From Embiotoca jacksoni (taxonomy: Eukaryota > Chordata > Actinopteri > Embiotocidae), in NCBI GenBank assembly GCA_022577435.1, contig JAKOON010000008.1, positions 826,001-890,000 on the forward strand: 64,000 nucleotides of DNA. Direction: 5' to 3'. The notes beneath the pieces were generated by a model, which saw nothing but the letters and a program-made list of their open reading frames with translations, had not been told where the DNA came from and did no database searches. Every line of letters begins with the position of its first letter. The stretch's first letter is position 1. Below, one piece after another: positions 29,113 through 40,265 of this stretch. Made by a program: the position numbers and the translations under genes.

Positions 29113-31369
29113 AATAGCCAGATTTTTAACTTATCATCCTCATATCAAGCTTTCCCCATAGAGCAGTTGTCTTCAAACTGTGAGGCGGCTGAGTGTAGTT
29201 TCCACTGCACCGCTACAGTTTTCACACCCCCATTTGTTTTCATTTATGAATGCAGTTTTGTATGAATTCAGACCTGAGCGGTTTTGGTAGTGGGTAAGTG
29301 TCTGCAGTTTTGCATGGTGAAATCCCATTCCTTCACTTGCCCTAAATTAGTCCAGTGTCTGAGGTAATGAAATCACTCACAACATTAGGAAGTAACTTGG
29401 CATTCCTTTTTATTTCCTGTGCACTGCTTAACAGTTCTCCTGGGGAAGACTGGCTCTTGCCAATGAAAGTTCCACCCTGGCATGAGCTGAGCCTTCTCAA
29501 ATGAAGACATATGTCACTAGCCGAGAGGCTGAAGAAAAAGGCCAGCAGAACTTTTTTTTTTATCAGGCACATACCTCTCGGTTAACAAAAAGGCCTCATA
29601 AATTCAACCTTTCCAGGGAGACACAAATGAAATTTGGAGCCTGAAGTTTTGGCTATTTCTCTCTTTGATGATTGCAATGAATATGGGGTAGTTAAAGTTT
29701 AATATCCTATTATGTGTGTCTGTTTAACTTGCCTCGCTGCTTGGACTGTCAGGAACCTCTCTTTCTGTTTCTCAGATTGTTCAATATTTTCCAGTGCTTA
29801 TGAGTGTTTGCACCAGCTCCAATATGGTTTTTCATTTGACATGTTGTCCCTCCAGGGTAAGACGTGTGTCATTTAGGAAGGTTGAGTCTGTAGTCTGCGA
29901 TGTGTCATACACAAGTGTGAGATGTGTAAAACTGCTCAAATGTGCAGCTACAGACAAGCTATTAATTGAAATATGGAAAATATTACACACCAACTGTCAG
30001 ACTTATTAAAAATGTATATAAATGGCTGAAATGGAACCGTATAATATATATATAAGGACTACCCCAATAATAACTTTATATAATACCACTTTTAATGACA
30101 ATGTCACGAAGTGCTTCAGGAAAAACAAACAAACGAACAAAAAAAAAAATCTCTCACAAACACACACACATAAAGCGAGAATGTTTGGTATAATACTGCA
30201 GAGAAGTTGGCAAATAAATAACTATTTAATGGAGAAATACAAGTTCATCAAAACACTTTTTTTTGCCAATATTTTATAGGAGGTCACTGAAACAATATGT
30301 CACACTTCTACAGGAAGATGACCTTACAAGTCTTGCAGTCTCCTATAGTTGTATTGGTAGATCAAGGGGCTCTAATGCTCTTATGCCACAATATCTTAGA
30401 TTGATTGCAAACATATAAGTCTTACCAGGATTTCACAGTGTCTCTATGACTACTGTGATGACAAACAGTTGATTTTGCAGTGTTGTTTTTGTCAAAATTG
30501 GTGATACAATTTTTATTGTATTTATATTTTAATTTTGGGGGGATAAAGTTGCAAAAGAAATTGCCAGTCGAGGAAAACAAAATTAGTTTAGATTACATTG
30601 TTTGTTATTAGAGTAGGCACTTCCTATGATAATAAGCATATAGCACCTTACAGAAAAAGCTTGACATATTTTGATTCTAATCTTTGTTTTTTTTCTTAAT
30701 CAAAAGAACCATGGGCCCATCACAATAATATAAATATAAAACATATTCTACATCTTCTGTAGAAATACCTGCTTAAAATGATTTTTAAAGATAAATTCCA
30801 TTTTTTAAAGATTTAAAACATACTTTATGATTTGATTGATGCAAGGAAGTGTGACAGTTGGTAGCCAAACTCTGACGATAAAATCACCTGTCACTTTTGG
30901 CTTTGCTGTTTTTTAACTATCCAATGGTTTTGAATTAGGCCAGCACTATGGGAACAGTATGTTACCTCATATTGCATATTTGGACTACACAGTAACCAGG
31001 TGACTACTGTCCATGTAAATACATCAAAATATCTGTACAGCCTGCTTTTTTACAGTAACCTGATTTATTTTGCTAAAACCACTATGTACTGTTCCACCTC
31101 CACTTTTTGGATAATAAAAAACAAAAAAACAATGGGATGAAATGGGATGCATTGTTCTTTTACAGACAGTTTACACAGCTATGACTATCCAGCTAGTAGT
31201 GCTGTCTTTGTTTAATTTATTTTAATTAAATACGTATTTTTTTTTTTTTCTTTTCTTTTTTTTTTTTTTTTAATCTGGGCGCTTTTTTCTTTCCCCACCA
31301 TGACTGTGATAAACCTGGTAATATGCTGAATGCACCATACACACATTCCACATCAGCATCACATTCTGA
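29113..31369. other. Non-genic stretch, nothing recognised
   Basis: AT-rich sequence with short frames. No domain, RNA gene or mobile element could be supported. Confidence 0.45.
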
Positions 31370-31960
31370 TGTGACAAGCGTGGAGGAGTAATTGATTACA
31401 TTAATAGCTAATTGCTGGCTCATAATTGGATCTGACTCAATTAAAAAACCTCTGGGTGATAGTAATGAAACAGGGCTCTGCAGCTGAGCGGGTGGCAGTG
31501 CGACCACGCTCGCCGCTCTGCCACAGGCAGCTAGAGAGAGAGGGGGAAGAGCGAGCTCTTGATACACCTGCAATGCTAAATCATAAGTGCCTCACTAGAT
31601 AGAGGCCGGCCTGGGAATGCTTTGTGCTGTTTTTGCAATTCCTCAATGCGGATTTATATCTTTTGCTTTAGGAAAGATTGTAATATTTCACTGGGTGTGC
31701 GGCAGTGGGAGTGCACGCGTGAGGATTTGGAGTGGAGGTTGTGGGAGGGTAGTGGTTGCGAAAATACGGTATCAGCATATATTGTAATTTCATTTTGATA
31801 AGGCCATGCTTATAGCGCGGTATGGCTCATCTTGAGCAGAGTGAAGCGAGTGTTATTTTACATATCCCCCCAGCTCAGGGACACTGAAGTGCCATCATTA
31901 GCAAGGCTGCGCTAAAAAGGGGATAGGATCTGCAAATTAGGACAGGTGCTCTGCTAGCAT
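31370..31960. promoter_or_regulatory. Candidate regulatory region with dense homeodomain cores
   Basis: TAATTGATTACATTAATAGC (31,389-31,408) followed by TAATTG and CATAATTGGA gives at least five TAAT/ATTA cores in about 40 bp. A GC-balanced block with CACGCTCGCCGCTCTGCC lies beyond it, and a further unique block runs to 31,960. This is the strongest candidate in the downstream flank on motif density, although conservation is unknown. Confidence 0.35.
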
Positions 31961-32127
31961 CGCTAACACAACACACTGGAATGCTGTGATAACACAAACC
32001 TGGCTTGAAGTCAGTTTATTTCCTGAAATGCAGATTTCATACGTGCTGATATTTGTCTCCATACATGTGTTTAGTTGAGTCTGCATGCAAATAGGCACAC
32101 ATTAATTTTCCTGCACAAGTGTATATC

Positions 32128-32128
<1 letters not shown>

Positions 32129-32161
<33 letters not shown>
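32129..32161. repeat. (TG)n microsatellite, with a second short run at 32,203-32,223
   Basis: 33 bp TG array, then about 40 bp of other sequence, then 21 bp of TG. Confidence 0.95.
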
Positions 32162-32163
<2 letters not shown>

Positions 32164-32254
32164 TTCTGAATTTTTTTTAATCTTACAATCTTTCTGCATG
32201 CTTGTGTGTGTGTGTGTGTGTGTTGCATTCCCTACCTCCACCGCCCTGTCAAAA

Positions 32255-32475
32255 TTTCCTTTCAAAGCCGTCTGATCGGGTCAGGGCTCGTCAGCCTGTC
32301 ACAGAGGCCGGTGTTTCATTAGGGCTGCCGCTCTCCGTCCGTCCGCCCCGCCGAGCACAAGAGCTCAAACACATGCGCAAATTAAATCGACATCCAAACT
32401 CACTCCCATACACAAAGCAATTTAAATGATATTCATTAGAGCGATGACAAGTCCTGATGAGCCTTTCAGTACTGC
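32255..32475. promoter_or_regulatory. Candidate conserved non-coding block
   Basis: GC-rich part (CCGTCCGTCCGCCCCGCCGA) followed by AATTTAAATGATATTCATTAG and GATGACAAGTCCTGATGAG. Mixed composition, not repetitive, no open frame of note. Confidence 0.25.
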
Positions 32476-33689
32476 AGAGAGGCAGGAGGAGAGAGACTGA
32501 GAGACAGAGTGAGAGGATAGTAGACTCTTTTTTTCTTCCATCAGCTTTTTACCAACTCTGTTTCACGGGCACTCAGGCAAGGCGCAAATCAACGTACCTC
32601 CTCTTAAAATAAGATATAAAAAAACTACAGATGATGTGAAGAGCTTACTTGTTCATTTCAGATATGCTTACCTATCCAGTCCACTTAACTCCTTCTGAGC
32701 CTCTCATGTCACTTTGTATTGTTGGTTCTGTCTTTGCACTCAGTTATATTTCCAAAAAGAATGAAGTACAAGTCCGGTGATGCAACTTGCTGACCTCGCT
32801 ACATCATTTGTCTCACCCTGCCCCAAGTCCATCGGTTCGTACTGAACATGTACACATTTTAAAAACAGCACTGCAAACAGGGGTGTGAGGTTGGAGTATT
32901 ACAGAGTTTTGATTGTTGCATGTTTCATACCTTTAAGCCACAAGAATGCAGGACACACTAATGTCAGATGTGCCTATCAAGTACAAGTAGAGCAATATGC
33001 TTCATTCCTGTCTGAAAATAATAAGCTGTTGGTTCTTTAAACATAATAATTAATGGAAATCAAGAGATACTTTTCCTAACTTATTGTGCTAATTGTGTTG
33101 ATGGTGCATGTCAACTATTATGTTTACAGTAAATGAACAGAATTAGCCATGTGATGATTTATATAAAATTGAATTTAAAAAAAAGTCTCGCCAAGAATGC
33201 TCTTCCAAGATAACAAGCCCCCGATCTACTATCTGACTCTGGTAGCTGTGTACAAACAGTGAAACCCCTAAAGCTCCAATGCACTTAATTAAAAGTCAAT
33301 GTTTCTGTCAACTTACAAATGTAGTTGTCACAGTAAGATATTTTTACCGGTCAGCATTTGTCATATGTTTTTTGTTTTCCTAACATTAATTATGCTCCTT
33401 TTCATTGACTCGGTTGTTTTACCAGTGATGGAGTTGTGAGCTAAGCAGGATGGTATATGTAAGATCAAAGACTCGAAATAGATCACTCTTTATGTTCGGG
33501 GTAATGATGGAACATGTTACCCAGTGCAAAAGTGTGTCAATAGTTGTTTGGACAACAATGGCTCTATGGAATACATTTGATCAGATATTGGAAATGTCGG
33601 CAATGCTTGTCAGTAGGATTAGTTCAGTGTTGGTTTCATTGACAATAACAAACCATACCGTATACTGGCATCCCCATCTTTGAGCATGA
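32476..33689. other. Non-genic stretch, nothing recognised
   Basis: Unique-looking sequence. The frame at 33,450-33,683 has no recognisable motif and could belong to the 5' end of the neighbouring LINE fragment. Confidence 0.4.
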
Positions 33690-34210
33690 ATTAATTATTA
33701 TAAGAGTTGGAACCCATCCAACATCGGTGTCCAGCCCAGATAACATCTCCTTGCATTTGTCTGTGAGCATACACCAGCGGACTTCATCAGATCATGGGGA
33801 TCAGTTTGGGCTAGCATCCCCATAGCAAGACGCCTGTGGCAGTGGAGTGTACGGAAGCAGATACGGGCGAAGCGAGCGAGACCACAGGGTAAGCTAAAGA
33901 CTAGGCTGCACAGCTACCGCTCCCAAACGACCTTCTCTTAAACCACGATCCCCCTCCAACAAGTTGGATGAGCTAAGACTGAGGGTATCACCGCAGTGAG
34001 GCACAAAGAACTGTATCCTGATCCTGGCCGAGACATGGCTGAATCACAACTTTTCCCATGTAACTAGCTTGCCATTAACTGCACTGTGCAGCCATTTCAA
34101 CTGATGCCATCAAGAAGACGGGACAGGAATGAACACACCCAGTTTGGAATATATCATAATGAAATGCAGGCTGTTCCACATACACGGAGTTCTCCGTTGT
34201 TTTCACCCAA
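33690..34210 (+). mobile_element. LINE 5' fragment (endonuclease region), decayed
   Basis: Short coding segments in different frames match the start of fish CR1/L2-type pol. They are an arginine-rich leader (about 33,850-33,910), NKLDELR-like (about 33,958), ILAETWLN (about 34,020-34,045) and LEYIIMKCRLFHI (about 34,145-34,185). The copy stops soon after the first endonuclease block. Confidence 0.6.
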
Positions 34211-34398
34211 ACATGTATGCATCTTGTGTTGCTGCTAGATTGTATGGTGTTAATTGTTTCAGTGTTTCTTCTGTATTCATTTAGCAGTAGGACAGTTTGA
34301 ACATTACAATCACTCTAAGAGAAAATTATACATCAAAATAAAGATTATAAATTAACCTTAATGTAATCTAAAACTAAAGAATAGTCAAAACATTCTTG

Positions 34399-34401
34399 AA
34401 C

Positions 34402-34434
<33 letters not shown>

Positions 34435-34436
34435 AT
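34399..34436. repeat. (ATT)n trinucleotide repeat
   Basis: TTATTATTATTAGTATTATT and following units, about 38 bp. Confidence 0.9.
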
Positions 34437-34865
34437 AATGAATAAAAGCATGTTTAACACACTTGAGCCTGAACTTTTAATATAACTTAGACCCAAACAA
34501 CAACAGATGTGGTACACAACTAGAATTATTTCCCAACGCTGTATTAACAATTCCACATGAAGCAGTGTTTTTTTCTCATTTACATATATCTTCTGCTATA
34601 TTATTGTTTTAATATCAGGGAGTGTCATTGTAATTTTGCTGTTTTAAATAATATAGTTAATTTTCTATAAATATGTAACAATGTACTACTGTTAAGCATT
34701 TAGCCAAAATGTAAACGTGTTGCTGTAGCATTTTTTTTTCTCTTTTAATAAGAAATCCTGTGTGATTAATACAGTTTAATGTAGCTGTACACATAATACC
34801 CAAAACAAATCTAATATTAGTGACGATATTATTAAGAAGAAGACAAAGAATAAAAAGAGTACTCA

Positions 34866-34925
34866 AAAGAAAAGAGCACTGTATCGGAACTGAAAAAAAC
34901 TGAATTGGTGCATCTCTGATAATAT
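34866..34925 (+). mobile_element. hAT-like element tail
   Basis: GCACTGTATCGGAACTGAAA followed by TTGGTGCATCTCTG resembles the end of non-autonomous hAT-like repeats in fish. No transposase is visible, and the left end is unknown. Confidence 0.4.
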
Positions 34926-35394
34926 TATATAGCTATAACTAAGCCAAGTAAACACTGTCGAGTGATTCGGACGGACAAAAAAGCTACAACAGTTCTCTCT
35001 CCCCCTCTATTACGTTCTCTGCCTTTTCATTCAAAAGCCAATTAATGCAGGTCTCTCCTCACAGCCCCTAATTAACCCCTTCAGGACTGAAATTATGCTT
35101 AACACTGATGATTAAGTCTAAAATTACTCATCCTGCTCTGTCATATTGACAAAAATCACATCTTCCGTTGAAAGAGTATGTCTGTGTGCGTGGTTGTGAC
35201 ACCACGCAGGCACTTGTCTTTTTCTGTTTGTATCTGATACCTCATGATTACCACCAGCGTTTTGTTAAATCTACGAGCATTTGTTACCTCCTCTATCCCA
35301 TTAAGCATGTGCACAAAAGGCATGCAGTCTTTTTTACGTGCACACAACTGGGTAGAACGCTATACATTGCGTGGCATATGTAATATGTTTCTGC

Positions 35395-35650
35395 TGCCAT
35401 TAGAGGCCTGCAGGCCCCACTGAGGGCCAATTGCCTTTTGTTCCTGAAGAGGCCAGCCACACACACGCACCGGCTCTGATGTTGTAATCAATTTGTGCGG
35501 CCAGACGTGGTCTGGACATGTGTGTTAATTAATGTTCTTGTGAGAGGAAATAATTTAACTGCGCTTTAATGAGCTTGAAGAGAAGCAGTGAGAGGGGTGT
35601 GATCTCTGAAATATCAGGCAAACCGAAAAGGCAGCGTCCTAGCCCTCCTT
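35395..35650. promoter_or_regulatory. Candidate conserved non-coding block
   Basis: GATGTTGTAATCAATTTGTG, GTGTTAATTAATGTTCTTG and GCGCTTTAATGAGCTTGAAG sit in non-repetitive, balanced sequence. The family of sites is homeodomain-like. Function is inferred. Confidence 0.28.
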
Positions 35651-36366
35651 CTGCTGACTTCAACTGATCGTAAAGAGGCAGCTGACTTCTCAAAAACATA
35701 TTTATAACTGTATTTTACATTTCCATCAGTGATTAGTGTTTAACTGATAACATCATTATGACACTGCTAAGTTAAATATGGATGCAGCATAGAGCTACAT
35801 GTACTGTAAATTTGGTTCTGTTATGATATGATGCACATATTTCTTATGCAATACTTGCATACTAGGTTTTAGAATAACCTGTTCAGTAAGGGTTAATCTG
35901 GAGCACATTGTAATAGTAAGGACTCTTAATAAAGGTGCAGCAAGTAACGTCATCACCACATTAAACTCCTTCATGCGACTGAGGTTTTAAGATCAATTAA
36001 AACAAGTCTGCATCCACAGAGAGATCCTTTGATCAACTGGGTAGATTGCGATCTACTAGTTGGAAACCGTTGCCCTAGAGAGATGTTTGCCCAATTCAGA
36101 CTCCAATCTTCCCTCCCACTAGTCAGCTAGTGATCGACCAAACTGTACAACTACAGTATAGCTTGGTTCACAGTAACTACCTCGGTGTGAATAAAAGCTC
36201 TTTCCAAGCGACCATCAACACTGCTGTGGGTTGAAGCCAATGTAAAGGTCTGTTCAGCTGTAGGACCACTGCAATGCCACAGGATACTGGCCTCAGTAGC
36301 AAATCTAATCTCTTGTCAATGGAGGACAGATGACTGTGTTTTACATTGATCTTCTCACTGATAACT

Positions 36367-36370
<4 letters not shown>
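35651..36370. other. Non-genic; possible repeat scrap near 36,035-36,075
   Basis: GGGTAGATTGCGATCTACTA then GTTGGAAACCGTTGCC looks like a fragment of a dispersed repeat with a GTAGAT...ATCTAC palindrome, but it is too short to assign. Confidence 0.3.

Positions 36371-36419
<49 letters not shown>
36371..36419. repeat. (CA)n microsatellite
   Basis: 49 bp, uninterrupted. Confidence 0.96.
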
Positions 36420-36421
<2 letters not shown>

Positions 36422-37202
36422 CTTGGGCCACTTCCTATTCCCATCTGAGCTCCAACCAAATTACTTACTGTTTGACAAAATATAACTTTTATGGCTCAGC
36501 ATCAAGGAGCACAAAAGGTGACAAGCATTAAACCTGTAAATTCAGGCTTTACAACATCAACTACGATATTCTCGTCACAAAGTCAGTAACATCACTGATA
36601 ACTGACTGCAATTACACAATAAGTTAAATAATAATGCAACTCTAAAATAGCTCAGACTTCAGAGATGATGGAGTAAATAGTTAGTTTTATACTATAAGAA
36701 AAGCTGATGTCTCCACCCATTAATATGTTTTAAGTTGTAATGTGTAACATAATGGAAAACCTAACAACTGTACTACAATTTAAAGGCAACATTATTATTT
36801 TTAAATACTGATTAATTTAAGAACACTCTATTCCCCCACACTGACACAAAGCCTTACCCATGCTTGAATTAAAACATAAAATAAAAGGTGTAACACATAA
36901 AAACTTAACTTTTACAATAATTATGAAATTAGTTTGCTCAGAGTTACTTTAACTGTCTTGATCTGAAAAATATGGCTCAACCAAAGATCAGCTCTCTTGA
37001 GTGAAAGACAGTTGCAGGTAAGAGGGTTCAGACTGTATCCATTACCAAATATAATCTATTCTCCTTTGTGGACACACTATCTGTCCCAGGATCTACAGGA
37101 ACAACACAGAGATTGTGCTACCACTGTTGTTCTTGGATTGGTTTGCTATGGTAGTCATCAGATAAGCTGCATGATCCTTGCAGGTTCACACCTCCTACAT
37201 TA

Positions 37203-37204
<2 letters not shown>

Positions 37205-37282
<78 letters not shown>
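37205..37282. repeat. (TG)n microsatellite
   Basis: 78 bp, uninterrupted. Confidence 0.97.
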
Positions 37283-37285
<3 letters not shown>

Positions 37286-38307
37286 CTTACCACTACACAA
37301 ATACACTTTGTAATTATTTGGCAAAGTAATTCACACGACCTTTAATGATCAAGTATGTGGGAAATCTGGCAAAAAAACAACAACAACAAAAATCAACTAA
37401 GTTTGAAAAGATAAGAAAAGATAAGAAAGAGAAACACAAAGCGTGGTCATGATGTACAATATTTTTAGGTTTACCAAGTCATATTTTGCATGTGTGTTTA
37501 TGTTAACGATGACAACCAGCTGAAGATGTTAAACTATAACTAAAATGCATGTGTGTTTGTAGAGGATACAAAAAGTAAATTAATATAAATATATTGTCCA
37601 TGAACCTGTTCTCAAAATTGTTTTATTAAACACACTGTATATGATAAAAGTAGAACCATATTTAGCAAAAACAGATTGTATGAAGTAAACATAACAATTA
37701 TTCTAATTCTCTTAAAACTGCATTATTCTATATTTATTATTAAAATGGCTCAAACGACTACAATTAACATGGAATGAGTAATATATAATTATCAGAATAA
37801 TTTGCAGTTTCTCTCAGCCCTTTTCAAAGATTAGCATAATTCAGTTAATATTGCGAATTGATGGACCGCAACGTTACTATTTTGATTTACTCTCACCGCT
37901 CTCATCAGCCTGTTTCTAGCCACAAAAGACAGCTGTTTTTTGGTTTTTTGGTTTTTTTAGCAAAAACACTGCTAGACCCACGGTACAACAGAAGATAGAG
38001 TAACGTATTACGTCTACTCTCATAAAGATGTAATCTTTACAGGGTAAAAACTAAAATCACAAAAACAAATACAAATCAGCAGCTCCGGCACAGAAGCCCC
38101 TGCCGGTGTGTTTGTGGCCACTGAAGGGCAAAGAAGAAAAGACACGCTGAGCTACTTACAGCTCACTTTTTGTATCAGAGAGTGTTGGCGTTTCAGTCGC
38201 ACCCAGGCGAGCCATTTATGAACAGTACAAAAAAATACACAACATCACAGGAGGGGTTATTGTTAAGATTAGCGTTTGACTTGACTTTGGTGGGAAACAA
38301 AACTGAT
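37283..38307. other. Non-genic stretch, nothing recognised
   Basis: AT-rich, with a TTTTTGGTTTTTTGGTTTTT run near 37,936. No gene supported. Confidence 0.45.
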
Positions 38308-38533
38308 TTAACCCTCCCGTTGTCTTCGGGTCAAAATGACCCGCAGCTGTGTTCAACCAAGTTCTATTTTATTTCTATATTTTTATATTTTGTTGGGATC
38401 ATTGGTCATCATTCTTTAAATAAACCCTCACAGCCTTCTTGTCACCAATGATCCCAAAAAAGATGAAAATAAAATAGAACTTGGTTGAGCACAGCTGCGG
38501 GTCATTTCGACCCAAGGACAACAGGAGGGTTAA
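38308..38533. mobile_element. Fold-back MITE with TTAA target duplication (piggyBac-type insertion)
   Basis: The element (38,312-38,529) starts CCCTCCCGTTGTCTTCGGGT and ends with the near-exact inverse, ACCCAAGGACAACAGGAGGG. TTAA flanks it at 38,308-38,311 and 38,530-38,533. The inverted repeat continues inward through GTTCAACCAAGTTCTATTTT and on to GGGATCATTGGT/ACCAATGATCCC, so nearly the whole 218-bp element is one long hairpin. It has no coding capacity and must have been moved by a transposase from elsewhere; the TTAA choice points to piggyBac-like enzymes. Confidence 0.85.
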
Positions 38534-39690
38534 TACACACTAAGTGACTCAAACATACCAACAATGGTGCATAAGGTGAAGTCACAATGTAACGTTAATG
38601 TTCAGTGAAGTGTGCTCGACTTCAGCAAAATTATGTATCATTGCAATTACACAACAAGTAAACATGTAAATAAAATATGTAATCAAAGTGTGTTCATGTT
38701 GTGGGGCAATTCGCTCTCCAAATACAAAACTTTTTGTTTGTGTGATCTCCGTTTCCGTGACAATGCATGGGGTATGACTAACAACTGGAAAACAGTCAGT
38801 CACGTAAGTAGAAGCGAATGTAATGTGTGCAATACTTACCTCTCCAGGAAATAGGTCGACCCTTAGTAACGACCCTAGCAACAGAGACAAGTTTTATTGC
38901 TTTCTAGAGATCGTTTCTCAAACTGAATAACTACAGCACATAGAAACACTAAACTGCTTAGCTCACTCAATCTTGCTATAAGTAAGATATCTGTTGCAAA
39001 AAGATATCAATACACTCATGTATTTTTACAATTTAGCTAGCGGCGGCTATCTGTAGTGTTACGGTACGGGCACTTAGAGCGACAAATAAGGACCAAATGA
39101 GACCCAATTTCAGCAAATGGGTCACATTTAATAGACCTACAGTATAACAAGTAAAAACAACATTATACTGCATATTATATGAAATTCAATTCCAATTATA
39201 TATTCCCATTGAGAAGGCAGAGTGATCAGCAGAGTGTGATACAGTTGACCAATCAGATCGCTGGGTCAGAACCTCTTGTTGTATAATTGACAATATCTGT
39301 TGTGACTGTAAAGTGTTCATTTAGCTCAATATATCTAAATGCATGAGGAGAGGGAGAGAACGGCTGAATGGACTGTTTATAATCTGTACTGAGAAGGAAT
39401 GAGCAGAGAAGTCAAATTTAGGGCAGACTCTATAGAACTATATGGAGTTACTGAATGTTTTGTGGGTGCAATAAAATGTGTGCAAAAACTGCCCTTTTCA
39501 AACAAGTTCACACAATGCTGAAGAAACACCGACAACAGGTGAATATCTCTGACAGGATGAAGAGTTTTTCAATCTGCTGCATACTTGCCATGCTCTATGG
39601 GCAAAGCTAGCCTGGCTCTGCCAGACTACTGCTCACAGCATCAGTTTTCTTTGCTGTGATTATAGTCTGGAAATCCTGTTCTCATTTTAC
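38534..39690. other. Non-genic stretch, nothing recognised
   Basis: Unique-looking. The open frames on both strands at 38,582-38,890 mirror each other and show no domain. Confidence 0.4.
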
Positions 39691-39792
<102 letters not shown>

Positions 39793-39879
39793 GGGACACA
39801 CATTTCCATACACACAAGCAGATATTGCACATGTTCTATTATTCCTTTAAAGCACACAAAACACTGCACTCAACACCTG

Positions 39880-39910
<31 letters not shown>

Positions 39911-40079
39911 TCATGCATTGACAGTACAGTAGTCATTGTATCTCCACTATACACATACACATAACCACAAACACACTAGCGTACATATTCAGCATGCATC
40001 CTTCTGTGGGAGTGTGTGTGTGTTAGAGCATGTGACTGGGATTCTATTTGTGTCAGTGAAGTGGCTGAGCTGTGTTTGT

Positions 40080-40265
40080 AGTGTTTAGAGGAAATTACCC
40101 CGCAAGCGATGCCTCGGCCACAGCAGATAGCAGGTCGACTCTCCAGGCTGCATGGCATATTGATTTCTTGTTGTGAGGAGTGCTGTTCAAGCCCCATTTA
40201 AGATTTCCATCCAGCCCATAGCCCTGAGTACGGTAGTCAGCCGTAAATTAGGGAAATTGCACATT
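40080..40265. promoter_or_regulatory. Candidate conserved non-coding block
   Basis: Balanced unique sequence with GCATGGCATATTGATTTCTT and GCCGTAAATTAGGGAAATTG. Apart from composition there is no evidence for activity. Confidence 0.22.

Noticed and set aside
36035..36075. GTAGAT...ATCTAC palindromic scrap as a transposon end
   Set aside because: Too short, with no partner end or target duplication.
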